Positions 1 to 14,139 of a DNA stretch of 64,000 nt are shown piece by piece; within the stretch, counting starts at the first letter, position 1; each line of letters opens with the position of its first letter. Below the pieces are notes generated by a model, which was not told where the DNA came from, searched no databases, and was given only the letters and a program-made list of their open reading frames with translations. A program made the position numbers and the translations under genes. The stretch lies in assembly GCF_905220365.1 (NCBI RefSeq), contig NC_061126.1, forward strand, positions 7,750,001 through 7,814,000, read 5' to 3'. This stretch comes from Vanessa cardui. Taxonomy: Eukaryota > Arthropoda > Insecta > Lepidoptera > Nymphalidae.

Positions 1-2205
1 AATATTAGTTTAAGTTCGTGTATTTACTTTACATCCATAAAACAATAGAGCCTGAATTTAGGATTTCATTCCATCTCTCCAACTCACCGTCAGCTTACCA
101 GATATGGTGGCGGCACTGTGGCGGAAGCGAATCTCGATGTTTTGTAATGGAGCTTTTTAAAATGGAAGTCGAACTTTTGTCAGACACTTTTAGCCGCGCC
201 GGAGATACATTTAAGCTTTTTAACTTTTCCACTCCGGTAATGTATCCCACTCTTTCCTAACGTCGTAGAGGTGTCGTATAAGTTTATTTTTTATTTGAAC
301 AGCGGAAGTACCACTTTTTATTTGTTTGACTTAACACGTCCCCAATAAGTCACATAAATCATAAAATATAACTGACTTATTTGACTTGAAACTGGGTTTC
401 TTTAACGATTTTTCGTTTGCCTTAACATTTCGCCTATGATCCATTAAGTAAATGCACTCAGGCTGCCACTCGGTACTACTATTAATATTGCATTTCTAAC
501 TCTCCCTTCGAGTTCCCGCAACCGCCACTACTTTCTATGGAACATAAATTTCTCATTGAAATCCAATTTGATAATGGCACATATACGTATTAAATATAAA
601 TCACACTATGAAAACGTAAAATAATTTCTTATTTACTATTTTAAATAATTAAAAATATGACTTTAGCATCATCCTGTGAGAAGGAGGACCTGAAGGATTA
701 GATTCAATAAATACGACAAAAAAATTCTGCATGGAAAATTATCAAAAAAAAAATCGTTACATTACATAAATAAACAAAGAAAATCTGTAAAGAAATGACA
801 ATGGTGTGTGGCATCGGAGGCTTTCTAAATATAAATGACATCAATCTCACAAAATCAATAAGTGCTTGTAGGTAATGTAAGCGCTTAACGAGCCGCGAGT
901 AGAACTCCTGAGCGGATCAGTAAATGGAGTGCTTCATGCATAATGTAGCACCGACAGAGTGTTGTTTTGAAAAGCATTCTGAATTCGTTATTTTCATCAT
1001 GCCAGGTGATGCCTGCACATCTCATGAAACATTAAACGACATATCAATACGATAACAGATTTGGCACGCATCAAATTATTCCACTTCAATACTACTGTTG
1101 ATCCGGGCGCAGATCATCGCCGCGCTGTAAAGCGAGAATTCTATACCCTAACATAACTTTATTAAATGATAACAGGAGATAACCGGCACCTCAGAATTAA
1201 TTAATCCACTCAGAGATTGCATCTAAAAGCCCCTCCACCCGCGCCTCATCCCCGGCCGGGTCGATCCGTTTCCAGCCACTTAAACTTCACGCGCCGCGCT
1301 CTAGCTTCCGTTTTAATTACAAAATTAATTCAAAATGTAATTAAAGTTAACAATAAGGCAGCAAACAATTGAAGTTATTTACGTTAGTTTATGCTCTATG
1401 GCGAGCACTGTCTTCTTAGAATAGCGTCTCAAAATAGTCACAAGTAACATCAAATGAATGCCTTTTATCCATGATTTTTTTATAATATATAAAATAACAA
1501 TTAATATGTAAATATAATAAATAAATATATTTCCACACTATGTACCGGATATATGTCAATGTTGTAACAAAAAAATATATTTGTTTTGAGTCCTAACCCG
1601 AATAAGTTTTTAAAAGATCACCTAGGTAATGGAAGGGGTGTCAATAGACATTTCTGCAGGTTGCGACTCATCCACTTAACATCGCTATACAAGCAATAAA
1701 GCTCTGTTGAAAAGCACTTAACGGGATTGATTCAGACCATTTACCATTCTTTAAACAAACACAAAAACCTTTCCATTATCGTAAATTATAAAACCTTTTA
1801 GCAAAACGAAGTTAAAAATATTAGATGTAGGTTACGATTGATTAATTTTAAAATGTAATCGTAATGTGTTAATCCCAATTTGTATATAAAAATGTAAGTG
1901 ACAAGATTAAACCATCAATAGTTGATATCGATCAATCTACCTTCATAATATAAAAGTTAAATTATTATTATCATTTGACAAATGACAATTACATCAATTT
2001 TAATAAAAATAACAATAATGCTACAACTTGCATTAATTTCATTTCGTCTAAAATATTGTATGAAAGTACCTACTTTTATTATTTCTAAGAAGAATGTAGC
2101 ATAAATTGCACTTTGCAAAAAATAAAATTTAGTAAGTAAATGTACCTATTGTATTAGATTGTAAATCTACTAAAAGGGTTAATACAATAATCTGCAACCT
2201 TTCAG
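1..2205. other. AT-rich non-coding stretch
   Basis: No open frame with recognisable protein character was found on either strand, and no tRNA-like or repeat signature was recognised. The only composition change is a short GC-richer patch near 1230-1310. The longest frame (18-260) has no family resemblance and no convincing splice context. Confidence 0.5.
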
Positions 2206-2412
2206 GATAAAGTTTTGCTAAAATATAATATCCGAAGGAAAGTATTGAAACTGAACAATATTGATAAATCTGATATAGATGGAATACAAACAGGACAGCT
2301 AGATCCTTACAAGGCCCCAGGATTTGTTTTACTTATTGCCACAGCTTTCAAAAAAATACCTATAAAGTGCTTAACTTGTAAAACTGCAGTAAAGTACAAC
2401 AAATTGAAACAG
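2206..2412 (+). CDS. Possible internal exon of an unidentified gene
   Basis: I do not recognise the protein. A pyrimidine-rich tract ending in TTTCAG at 2205 is followed by 69 open codons. They end at AAACAG with a GT donor at 2413, so the segment is phase 0 at both sides. The translation begins DKVLLKYNIRRKVLKL, contains GQLDPYKAPGFVLLIATAF, and ends with a CLTC pair followed by KTAVKYNKLKQ. Its mixed hydrophobic and charged composition looks more like protein than the surrounding DNA does. No partner exon was identified within several kilobases. It could be one exon of a gene with long introns extending left, a decayed exon, or a chance open frame. Confidence 0.33.
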
Positions 2413-2454
2413 GTATATTAAATGTGCATTTTTTTCTTATTCATCATTGAGCTG

Positions 2455-2625
2455 CTAGAGTTTTGTTCAAGCCCGTCAGGGCAGTTAACACCCACTCATC
2501 CGATATTCTACCGCCAGCAATACTTAGTAGTGTTGTGTTCCGATCCGACCCTTATTCGAGGGTAAGTAAACTGTCTAAGGGTGATGCATTGTCAATGTAA
2601 GTAATGGCCAATAGTTCGTACTTCG
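2455..2625 (-). repeat. Partial SINE family A copy, reverse orientation
   Basis: Read on the minus strand, this shares blocks with the copies near 29.3, 32.4 and 59.2 kb: the GACGGGCTTG-like block near the 3' part, the ACTGAGTA/GGCGGTAGAAT block, and GCATTGACAATG-type text. It is diverged and truncated relative to those copies. Confidence 0.55.
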
Positions 2626-5359
2626 TACATGGCTGCGATGTCTATGGACGAGACCAGATATCTGGTGAAACAAAGATAAAATTTCCCAAAAACCAATATC
2701 TTCTTCGCCTAATAAGAAATTTCCTGTTGCTCCTTGTCTACTCTGACGCAATTGACTTTTTATTGCGTCAACTAAGAACCGATCGCAACATACTCTGTCT
2801 TACTATCTGATACCATTCGTGAGGATAGTCTGCTGTATCGATCACTATAACTACTTCTTCAATATTAAAATTTAGTATGATCCAAGTTATTTTTCCACAC
2901 CCTGGTACTTCGCCTACTTTATTTGTGGCACTTTTTGTCAAGAGGGTTGCTTCCAACAGAGATTGGTCTTAGCTTTAGTTGAAACTAAAATGGGGTAATT
3001 TTTTGGATAGTAAGATTTGGTTGCTCCTTTCATTGGTGCTCATTTCATTTTTGTCTAGGAGTGTAAAGCCTCCAGTTGTACTTAAGAACGCCATATGCTA
3101 GATCACTTATTTCTTTTATAGCATATTTATTATTTTAAATACTTGCTTCTGCTTCTTCTAGTATCACTTTTAGCAAGTAGGTAGTTTAGTTTAGACATTA
3201 CTACAAAAAAGGCTTATTATTTATTGATGATGGAAAAAATTACCTATAAAATCTCTAGGTTACGTAAAGCTGACAAATGATGACCGGAATAGAATAACTA
3301 GTTGATTTGATTTCAACAGTATCTCTAAATGCATACAAATTGTTATGTATAAAATAATAGCAAATTAGTTTGTATTTGCTTATTCTATTGTCCATATGGA
3401 ATTTCAAGATTATAAACTTAGGTATAACATTGACAAAAAGTAACCTTCTAATCTCGTGTACACAATCCAGTTACTAAAACCGAGCAGTTTATAAGATTTA
3501 TTTAAAAAAAAAATTGATGAGTTTTGTTCTAATGCTAAAATATTTTTATACTTTTGCAAGAATAACTGTTAAATTCGCTATTATTATCTGTAATTTGTCT
3601 TTTACACACTAAAATACACTGAGAGTATACACTTTTTTCTGTACAGCAAAACAACAAGGCAAAATGTTGTACAGCGTGTCATCACTCACACTGACAGACT
3701 TACAATAAACGACTGGCTGAGTTTAAATAAGTGGAATTCTTGAATATCTTGATCTGCGTTTCACCTATGTTATAGTAATTTAAAAAGATAAAGCGCAGCG
3801 ACCTTCTCGATCACATATTATCATTAACATTTCCGCATAAAACCCCCGTTGAATATCGCAAACATTTCACAACCATTTTGCAAAAACACGTCTCGTAAAT
3901 CAGGCTGTGATATATAAATTTTCGATTTTTGTAATTCCTATAAACGCTAAATATAATTATTTTTCGCAAAAAATATAATAATAAAATAAAAAAAATGCTA
4001 ATTTTGGAAAAATATGGTTCAACCATTTGAACTTAAGCTTGTGGAAAAAAGTCACCTGTTTCATTTTTCTGAAAACTTGATCTTAAACACGAAATCAATG
4101 TTGAATCTTCATATAGTCTTGAATAAACAAGAGCATTTGAAGACACTATTTTTCCGATTTTGAATAACCTACTTCATTAACTGTTTTCAATTTATATTTT
4201 AACGTTAAGGTCTCATAATTATAGGCCAATAAATTAATAAAAATAGCTACAGTACAAATCACGAGAGCGTTCAAATGATACCAAGAATGAACCATAGAGC
4301 CCTCATAGATCATAGAACCCTCTTCTAACCAGTAGAGGGAACGACGACGTGTTATAGTTTTAGTAAAGATTTTTGCGTTACTCCAATCCCAAGGTCTAAG
4401 AGTTTTCACTGAAAAACATTTATGTATAGACAAAATCTATATAAAGAGATGAATATTTCATCATTTGTGCTCTGAAGGAATAATAAGGTAGCCAGACAAC
4501 TTAATTCTTTAATTGATAAGCGAGAAGCCTGATACACTTTACTGAGCTAGTCAAACGTACTACAAAAACTAATAAGTAAGATTTGTGAATTCTACTACAA
4601 GGATATCAAACAACAACAGCCTGTAAATTCCCACTGCTGGGCTATCAATAAAATATCAAGGATATCAATAACGTAACTAAACTTAATTAATATATTTTGC
4701 TTCGAACGTAAATATATATACTTATAACATAACCAGGTTAATACACTTACTAGGTTACATAGATAATTAAAGGAAATTTGAAAATGTATTCGATAACTGT
4801 AAGAATATTTTGGTCCAGCTTGGGGAGGTTTTTTTATGAAAGCAACATTCTGGTCGTGTTTGTTATTAAATTATCTGTGTACCGTAATATTTAATAGTAA
4901 ATATGTAAGGAGAAGTGTTTCAGTTCTTATATATGACATAAAAGGCATGAATAGAAAAGAATTGAGTTTTATAAATTACCAGAATGGACCAAGAGACCTT
5001 AAATTAACATTTAAATTGTTAACTAGGTTTTATAAATTTGAAGATTAATTCAAATATAAAGCCCTTTGCAAGGGTACCTATACCTAACTTATCTAAAATT
5101 CATATTGTTTTAAATTTTAAGGGTCATTCTTTTCTAGTTTCTACATAAAGTGTTCTTTCTTCTTAGTTTGTGCGCACTGCGATTGTCAATGTCAAATTTT
5201 GATACTGAATACTCACTCGCTCGTCCCCCACTTACCAGTTTTTTATGTTGATAAAATTTGATTTGAAGGTCAGATACTTGTTTAAACACGCATTTAAAAT
5301 TTGCGGAATATGTTTCAAAATTGTTATTTCATTGAATTTTAAATTATTTTAATGGCATA
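2626..5359. other. Intergenic region upstream of XPC
   Basis: AT-rich, with no recognisable gene. A short reverse-oriented fragment of SINE family B lies near 4608-4650 (CCTGTAAATTCCCACTGCTGGG). The XPC promoter should lie in the last few hundred bases, but no TATA box at a fitting distance from the start codon was recognised. Confidence 0.45.
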
Positions 5360-8300
5360 ATGCCGACCACAAGGAAAAAGGTTATAAAAACAGTTTACAA
5401 AGATGAAGATAGTGAAAATGAAGGGGGTGATTTTAGTGATTCCGGCTCGGAAGCAGTTATAACTGATCAAACCAGTTCAGATGAAGAGGAAGAGGAAGAG
5501 CATCATTCTTCAGAAGATGATTTTCAACCTAAAAAACCGAAGTCAAAGCAAAGATCGACATCGTTTAAAAAGTCTAACGCTGTTAAGAAAACAAACTTTA
5601 CAAAATCTATTATTCACAAAATAAATAAACAACAGGAACAAGACATTGAAGAAAATGTTGATGTTTCTCCGGCTCTTTTTTCTGTCAAAGATCTAACCGA
5701 TACCGATAAACTGTTACCTATATTGAATCTCTCAGAAAGTGGTTAGTCATTATTTTATTAAGACAAAATAAATACGTCGAGTCCAAAGTGTTTCCAAGTG
5801 CTATCAATAAAATACAGGCCCTATTCCTGCAATGCTCAATTTTACATTTTTATTTTTATAATAAATAATAAATAAATCTTTATTAATATTATGTTTACGA
5901 TAAACAATGACAATTATCGTAATTTGTTTTATTTATAAATAAGGGAATTTTGAGCATATTTTTATGATAAGTTTCTTACCATTAATGTTCTGTAGAATCT
6001 ACATTCTGATCCAAAGTGTGATGCATGCTTAAATATTATTTAGTAACACTAAATTTGCTTAATGACTATGAACTTGGAAATGAATAAGTAACATCCAAAC
6101 TGCCTATATTAATTTTTAATTGTATCATATGTTTGTTTAATCAAGTTCATACTTTTAATTTGATGATTTTCATTCTTATTTCAGACAGCAGTGATGATGA
6201 ATCGCCAACAATTGCAAAACGAAATAACTTGCCGAGTTTCACCACCATTAAAACAAATGAATCTGATGACGATACAGACGATAAAGTAGAATATAAGGAT
6301 GTAAGTTGTTTTTGTAACTTGTCTGATACAACAAAATCACTTTTGGCACTAGATTTGGCAGATGTACACAAACAATAATTGTTGAACTCAATTTAGGTAA
6401 ATAATGATATTTGCATTCCTTAATATACTTATGTTTTTTTCGTCACATTTATAATTATCATTGCAATAATTATTAGAACTATAGTTAACAAGTGAACTGT
6501 TCTCTCACTAAAATTTCTTATTTGAATAAATTTAATTTTTAAATAAATTTAAATAATGGTATTGTATTAAAGCATTCTATTCTTTATTGATGTTACTAAT
6601 TCATGTTACGTAAATCTTTTAATAATAAAATATGTTCATATTATATATGAAACCTTATATAATTTCCAGGTATGGTCGAATAATTTACAAAATGATAGTG
6701 CAGAAATTGCAAAGAAAACTTTTCTAGAACTAGAACAACAAAAGTTAAAAATTGAAGAAACAAAATTATCCATACAAAATTATACAACAAAAATTGATAA
6801 AATCAATGAATCCGATGTTAAAGATTTACTTGCCCTGGGTGAAGAAGAAGTACCAACAGAAATAATGACCAAAAAGAAGAAGAAAAAGACTAGACAAGAC
6901 AGTGATTCAGAAATTGAAGACTGGGAGGAGGTTAAGGGTAGGTCTACTATTCAGGTCATACTATTCATTACCAAAACCAAATTATTGCATAATATTTAGT
7001 CAGTAGAAATAAGTAGCAGTCTTGGACAGGGTAAAAATATATTTATGACAATAATATCCTAATTATTGATTTAAAGTAGGGTAATTTTCATAACAAAACT
7101 CTCTTTTTTTTATTAATTTAATAATTACAAAAGAGATTAAATTAATTTTAACAATTCTTATTTTGATGTACCAAAAGTATTTTTGCAAAGAAACTATATA
7201 GGGCAATAAACTCGTCTTTCTCAGGTTCTTCAATACATATATTAATGTGAATGATTTTTCAAATAATTAATTTTGAAATATTTGAAAAATATAGCAAGAA
7301 ATTATATAGCTGGTGTGTATTTATTATCAAAATATTAATAAGTTTACAATTATACACCATAAAAGTACCTATAATTATAATTTTAATATTATGCTGATTA
7401 TGTTGTGTGGTTTATGAAGAAAAGCATTGTTAATATTCATATTTTAGATTATATTCATCCATATAAGTAACCCTCTATGCTCATTGTAGTGTTACGATTT
7501 TATAGGATGTCAACAGTAGGCCTAACCCAGAATTGGAAATTAGGCTATTTTTACCTTGTGGACCACCAAATAGATGTATTGATGTTATCCTAAAGGACTT
7601 CTAAAGCTTCACTAAGCCTCAGGCACTTGAAGGCTCAGAGTAAAAGTGGATTTTTCAAGGACGAACCTCAACTTAGAATGTTGTTGTGGTCGGAAGGGTT
7701 GTTTGTACATGCACTGTTTAGCACACTACTTATTTTTGATACTATGGGGGTTAAGAAATAAAAAAATCTTAAAAATATAAGTACCACAAATTATATAAAA
7801 TAAATTAAAATAATTGTATTGTAGAGCCATCTAGTCACATACATGAGAAAACCAATATCATTGATTTATATTAATATATACAAATGAATATATTAAATTG
7901 TCTCTTTTAAACTTTTAGAAACAACCAACAGTATACCGCAACAAGGTTTGCAACTCGTAGTGGACATTCCTAATGATATATGTAGGAGAACAAAAAAACT
8001 GGATGTTGAAATGATGATGAAGAGAAAAATTAATAGAGTTAAGAAAGAATATCAGGTTTATATGCATAAAGTCCACGTTTTGTGTTGGTTAGGACATGGT
8101 AACTATGTTAGTCAAGTTCTAAATGATCCGACAGTTCTGGCAGCTGCATTATCTGTAGTTCCATCAAAAGACTCTTACCCGGGAGACAGAGTGGATATGA
8201 AGTATTTAGAACAAATTACAACATGGTTCAATGATAAGATGACAATAAATCAAGACAAAAGTGAAAACAAGTTTAAACCTAAATTGCCGCCCTTGAAGAA

Positions 8301-11300
8301 TATCTTGCTGCAACAAATAAAGAGTAGAGTCTTTACTACTAAGAAATATATGGTTTTTGTTTTTGTTTCTATGTTAAGAAGTCTTGGATTGCAGTGTCGA
8401 GTTATGTTTAACTTTGTAACCCTACCAATTAAACCACCAACTTCTGAACTTTGTTCATTATCTACAAAAGAAAAAGAAGGTAAGAGTGAAAAAAATAAAG
8501 AAGCTAAAGTCAAAGAGGAACAAAAAGATTCAGATAAGTCGAAAAATACGGTAAAACATAAAAAAGAGAAAATACCTCAACTTGATGGTAACTATGATTC
8601 ATCAAGTGAAGTTGATAATATAATGCAGGTAGATGGTGGAGATGATAATGAAATTTCTGTCAAAACCAGACGACAAAAGACCTTAGCCACAAAAAAGAGC
8701 AGCAACACTAATATAGATGAAGACAATGTTTCACCTCCTAAAAGAACACGAAAAAATGTAACTGCACAGGGAGAAAAGGGAAATGATAAAACAACTTCCA
8801 CTAAAAAACAAAAAGAAAATAATTTGAAGACTCTTGCAGATAAAATATGTACGACAAGTAAAGCCATTGAAAATAAAAATGTTAAGCCTGCTGAAACTAC
8901 GCGCAAGTCGTTAAGTTTGAATCGTTTAGAACCTCAAAAAACTGCAGAACCTAAAAAGGAAGAACAAAAAAGCATCTCCATAAGTTCCCGAAGAACAAGA
9001 AGTAATAAAAGTGTAGCTAATCAAACTCAATCTGCGACAAATAAACAGCAGTCGATTAATGAAACTAATGAACCAGCATCGAAAAATAAATCCAAGAAAG
9101 GTCCTAAAATTGTAGTTACAAATGAAAATAATGATAATGTTTCAAGCGAATATTTTGGTGACGTTACAAAAAAAGAGACAGCACCTATCGGTAGAAAACG
9201 TTCAAGAACATCAGAACCTAAAACATCCAAAGACAATAATGATCAGCAAACAATTAAAAAAACCCGAACAAGAAGTGCTCATACCACCACTGAAAACAAA
9301 AGTAAATATTTTAATAGTGACTCAAAAAAACAAGTTCAAGTAAGTTCAGGTTCTGTAATGAGGTCCCGGACTATTAAACAGGCCGACAGTGGTTCAGAAG
9401 ACGATAAGCGAGTCAGCCATAAAGACATAGCAAAAAAGAAAGCAAAACCTAAAAATGATGTAACAAATGACCTTATTGATATTATCAAGGGAAGAGTGAA
9501 GGAGACAAAAATTGAAGCTAAGAAAGGTATTGTCAAAAGTAGGTACAAAACATCTGTTTTTTTTACTATTTTCGACATGACAAAGTTATAACCAGTTTTA
9601 TATTTTTAGCAAAGATCAAACAAGAATCTGACGATGACAGTGATTATTTGGCTGTAGAATCCCCAAAAAGTAAAGCGGGAAGCGACGATGACTTTAAACC
9701 TACTAAAACCATTTCAAAACCTAAAACGAATGTCAAAAAAATTGACCGTCGTGTCATATCAACCGATGATGAATTGCCGTTAAATAAAATTGATGTGTGG
9801 TGTGAAATATATGTAGAAGAATTGGAAGAATGGGTTCCAGTTGATGTTACGAAAGGCAAAGTGCATTGTGTTAATGAACTATATGTAAGTATTAAATTAC
9901 TTATTTTTATATTAATTCTAGTTGCTGCCCTCGACTTCTTACAGTAGTAACAACGTTTTTGTAACATTTCACAATGACGATGATGAGACCAAGTAACTTT
10001 TGCATTTAAAAGAAATAATATATCTCTTTGTCCCTCCCGATATCGTAGGGGTAAAACATTCAAATTCTACCTTAATGATCCTGTTGTTTCGAACGTAATG
10101 ACTATTATAAATTGCAAGCCAATAGACCTATAGTTTGGGAGGTCTCTTGAGCAGTAAGATATGTTATATTTTGCTTTATTATGTTTATTATACAGATATT
10201 TTTATATATAGGAAAGCATTAGTTGATAATTTTCTTCTTTCTCTTTTCAATAGAATCGCGCAACACATCCTGTGAGGTACGTTGTAGGATGGGATAATAA
10301 TAATTATTTAAAAGATTTGACACGAAGATATGTGCCACATTGGAATACTATAACTCGTAAACAGCGCGTTGAAACTGCATGGTGGGATGAGTCTATTAAG
10401 CCTTGGGTTGGACCAAAAACAGCTAGGGATAGAGAAGAAGACGAAAGGTTAAACAGGATGTTACTAGAAGCACCTTTACCTAAAAGTATTTCAGAGTAAG
10501 TGAAGTTGAAATCAATGTAATTGTTATTTAGATGCATTGCTTATATTTTGTAAGTTTAATAGTTAACTTAACAATAAGTAATACTGCCCCTTTGAATAAC
10601 CAGGAGATGCGGAAAATAACATACAGACGGATGTTTTTAACTGTTTTTATTTAGAATCAAGTAAGAGTTTGCCAATTTTGCTTTATAATTCAGTTTGAAA
10701 TAAATTATGTTCATCTTCTTTTATATGAAAAGGTTCTAACCTTTTCTTTTAAATCTATATCTATACAGACATGGTGAGAGGAATTGAAAAGTAGTTCTTA
10801 TTTGCTATCGTCAACTATATCAAATTATAAATTATAGCAAAGCAATCTAAAGCGTTTTTCTTTGCTGATAATAACAACAGCCCATTTCAAACTACCTATC
10901 ACACATTTATAATATGTTCTTTAAAATTTTAAACAGATATAAAAATCATCCATTGTACGCGCTCAAGCGACATTTGCTTAAATTCGAAGCGATTTACCCC
11001 CCTGATGCAGCTGTCCTAGGCTTTGTGAGAAGTGAGCCAGTGTATGCCAGAGATTGCGTCTACGTTTGCAAGTCACGAGAGATTTGGCTAAAGGATGCAA
11101 AAGTTGTGAAACTCGGCGAAGAACCGTACAAAATTGTCAAAGGACGCCCAAAATGGGACAAAGTAAATACTATGATACAAATATTTTTTTATCATTAGCA
11201 TTATTATTTCAGTTATTTTATATTTTTATTTTGTTATTCAGCTGTCGAACAAGATAATAACAGGGAAAGCACTCGAAATATTTGGACCCTGGCAAGTGCA

Positions 11301-12143
11301 AGATTATGAACCACCAACAGCTGAAAATGGAATTGTACCTCGAAATCCATATGGAAATGTTGAATTGTTCAAAGAGTGTATGCTACCAAAGGGAACAGTT
11401 CTATTGAAGTGTAAGCTTAGACTGAAATTATTTTTATTTCTTAACTGATGACGAAAGAGCTTTATTAAAACAAGATTAGTTTTAGGTCCTTTCTTGGAGT
11501 TCAACTTTACTTCATACCAAATTTCATCAAATTCGTTTCAGCGGTTTGGTCGTAAAAAAAGGAAAAGGGACATAGTTACTGTCACATTTATAATATTTAT
11601 GTAGATTAATAAATATAAGTACAAGTTAAATAAATTAAACTTCTCAATTCATTTTCAGTACATGGTTTAAATCGAATAGCCAAGAAATTAAACATAGATT
11701 GTGCTCCAGCTATGACAGGATTTGATTACAACGGTGGCTATTGTCATCCTGTATATGATGGATTTGTTGTTTGTAAAGAATTTGAAGATATTATAACAGA
11801 AGCATGGCTTAAGGTAATTCAGTGAAATTTAATGGTAACTTTTATATTATACATATTTATATATAAATAGTCATGTCATTTGTTCAACATTTTTTTCTTC
11901 AGTCATATTAACTACAGTTTTACCAGAATAATTTGAAATACTTTTAACATTTAGGACCAAGAAGAACAAGAACGAAAAGAGGAAGAAAAAATAGATGCTC
12001 GGGTCTATGGTAATTGGAGAAAACTTATAAGAGGTTTACTCATAAAAGAAAGGCTGAAAGCTAAATATGGATTCCAAGAGCCCAGCACATCTAAAGACAA
12101 AACAAAAGCTAAAGGTCCAAGACTCGTTGTAAAGAAAAAATAA
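5360..12143 (+). CDS. XPC: XPC / Rad4-family DNA damage recognition protein, ten exons
   Basis: Nuclear damage sensor that starts global-genome nucleotide excision repair by binding the strand opposite a lesion; in other animals it acts with RAD23 and centrin. Exons that join in frame: 5360-5741, 6185-6300, 6670-6937, 7919-9526, 9610-9884, 10254-10495, 10937-11162, 11242-11410, 11659-11813 and 11955-12143, giving 1209 aa. All introns are GT-AG. Residues 1-255 are acidic and lysine-rich. The first half of the Rad4 transglutaminase-like fold (HKVHVLCWLGHGNY...SMLRSLGLQCRVMFNF) is near 280-390. A charged, low-complexity insert runs from about 390 to 850. The second half follows (DVWCEIYVEELEEWVPVDV, then VRYVVGWDNN). 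BHD1 (HPLYALKRHLLKFEAIYP) starts near 965 and is followed by BHD2. BHD3 (LNRIAKKLNID...GFDYNGGY.HPVYDGFVVC) is near 1080-1145, and a basic tail ends the protein. The first ATG of a long open frame was taken as the start. Confidence 0.93.
11480..11605 (-). mobile_element. Helitron fragment inside XPC intron 8
   Basis: On the minus strand it starts with TC followed by TACATAAATATTATAAATGTGA, continues with the shared AACCGCTGAAACGAATTTGA block, and is truncated at its 3' side. The same blocks occur at 32.1-32.6 and 62.5-62.7 kb. It lies wholly in the intron between 11410 and 11659, so it should not affect the protein. Confidence 0.6.
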
Positions 12144-12627
12144 TTAAATATAAGTTGAAGTTAGGCTAAAATAGTCTGTAAATAGTATTAATGTTATTGT
12201 TATCGAATCCACCTATTTTCTATGAAACAATCCAAGGGAATATTTTTTAATGTTTTTAGATCTAATTGTTTGAGCTTTAAATTGCATGTTTTTTTTTATG
12301 AGACGTAGTCTCGTTTTTGATGTTACTAAAAACTCTAATGTCTTTACCTCAGTTGGTTACGTATTTCCAAAAAGTCTAATTGAATACATCCGTCTCAACT
12401 GCGTTCAGCGTCTATATTGGCTAGCTCACAAGGTTTCAGATGCAGAAGTTCTAGGATGTACACCGCCGGTCGGTATGAAGAAAAATTATTGAAGTTTGCC
12501 ATAAAATTCTCAGTTTAAAAGTTGAGAGAGTTTTCATAGTTGTTAACCAGTGTCTCGGGTTCGCTGGATCCATCGAAGGAAAAGATAGAGCTCCTATGTT
12601 TATAACGTGTGGACACTTATGCACTTT

Positions 12628-12633
12628 AATAAA
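12628..12633 (+). terminator. Candidate XPC polyadenylation signal
   Basis: An AATAAA hexamer lies about 485 bases after the XPC stop codon. It was chosen only as a plausible hexamer; no cleavage site can be read from sequence alone. Confidence 0.35.
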
Positions 12634-12639
12634 ACTCTG

Positions 12640-14139
12640 GCACGGTTGGTTAGTCTCCGTCGATAGTGGCTGGTGTGAATAAATTCGATCATAATCATCA
12701 AATACGGGTAATAAGTATTTTTTTTAATATTTTAGAATTGTTTTACTTTCATCCGCCAATAATGTCAATTTACAATGTTTTTAAAATAAATGTTAAAATG
12801 TAAATTCATTGTTTTATTACATTTAGTATGGATAATATGTCAGGCAACCAGCAATGAATATTGTCAATGTAAAGATTTACTTGACAAACACCATCTATTA
12901 ATTTTTATTCTTAACTTTGAGTATCGTAGACACTTGGTGAGCTTTATGGGTTCATCGGGTCTTATCTTACCACCAAACAGCAATATTACCAGTAATACTA
13001 AGTATTTTTATGTTCAGTTTTTATGATTTTTTGTCAGTGTAGCACCAGACTCATAGCATATTAATTGACTAGGTTTGTGACCCATTAACGATGTGAGGCG
13101 TAATTGATATCTCATACGAGTGAGTGAGTGTTATAAATTGAAAAAAGTAATGTTAAAAAAATGTTTTTGATTTTGATTAATTAAACATTTTTATTTGATA
13201 CTCTTCGAGATTTAAGATCCCTTTTCCACTTAGCCATTATTGTGTCACTGTGTTCTAGTAGCTTTAACTTTTGTACGGAACTGCTCTAAAATTACACCTA
13301 TTCAAGCATCGCAATCATCGTTATATCCATTATCTAGAGGAATGTTTAAATGAAAAAAAAAGACGAAACTGGTGCTTATTTATTTATTAAATATGATAAA
13401 TAACGAATATTATAGTTGCAATATAATGCAATAAGCTGCCTTAATTTAATTATGATATTTTATGTTACATTGCGAAAGCTTCAAAGCATTTTGTATTAAA
13501 TCTAGTACAGCTCACTGCTGTTTTACGATAAAGTGAAAAATATTATGTACAAAAATCTTTGGTGTAAAATATATAATATGTACGGATATATATATTAATT
13601 TATTTATATGTCCTTCAGATCTTGTCTGTAAGATCTGGTCGGTCGAAACGATTACATGTTATTGTAATCTTTGCCGCGTTTACAGGATAGTTTACCTCAT
13701 ATATCAAAAAAGTGATATTTAAAAGGTATATTCACAATGCCAACTTAAAAAAGCCTTTCAATATTTTTTTGTATTTTTGTTTATTTTTATAAAGTGTTTA
13801 TAAACCTTACATACTTATTAATAACTATTAAGTCTATGCATCTTACGCTACGATATTTTATGACGAATTTATAAACTAAGGGCCCAGACACATTCATCAC
13901 AGTTTGTACTTATGAAAGGAATGTAACCTTAATTTATATTTTCTTATCATAAAATATTCGCCTTATCAAATAATAAAATCTTTTACATACATGAGTCTTA
14001 TTTGATATTATCAACCATTATTAAAACCAGTTTAATACATGGTATGATGGAAACATAAGGTAGCGATATGCAATAGATTAGATTCCTTTCATGCTACCAT
14101 GCATTCTGTAATCTTATAAAGTCCAGCTTCATACTATTA
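12640..14139. other. Intergenic stretch between XPC and Mlp84B
   Basis: AT-rich convergent intergenic DNA that should hold both 3' ends. Minus-strand AATAAA hexamers that could serve Mlp84B occur at 13780-13785 and near 13381. No gene was recognised; the open frame 12790-13026 has no family resemblance. Confidence 0.45.

Noticed and set aside
4146..4433. Minus-strand open frame of 95 codons
   Set aside because: No family resemblance, low-complexity ends, no promoter or splice context, and composition like the surrounding AT-rich DNA.
8592..8906. Minus-strand open frame of 104 codons across XPC exon 4
   Set aside because: Antisense shadow of the Lys/Ser-rich XPC coding exon.
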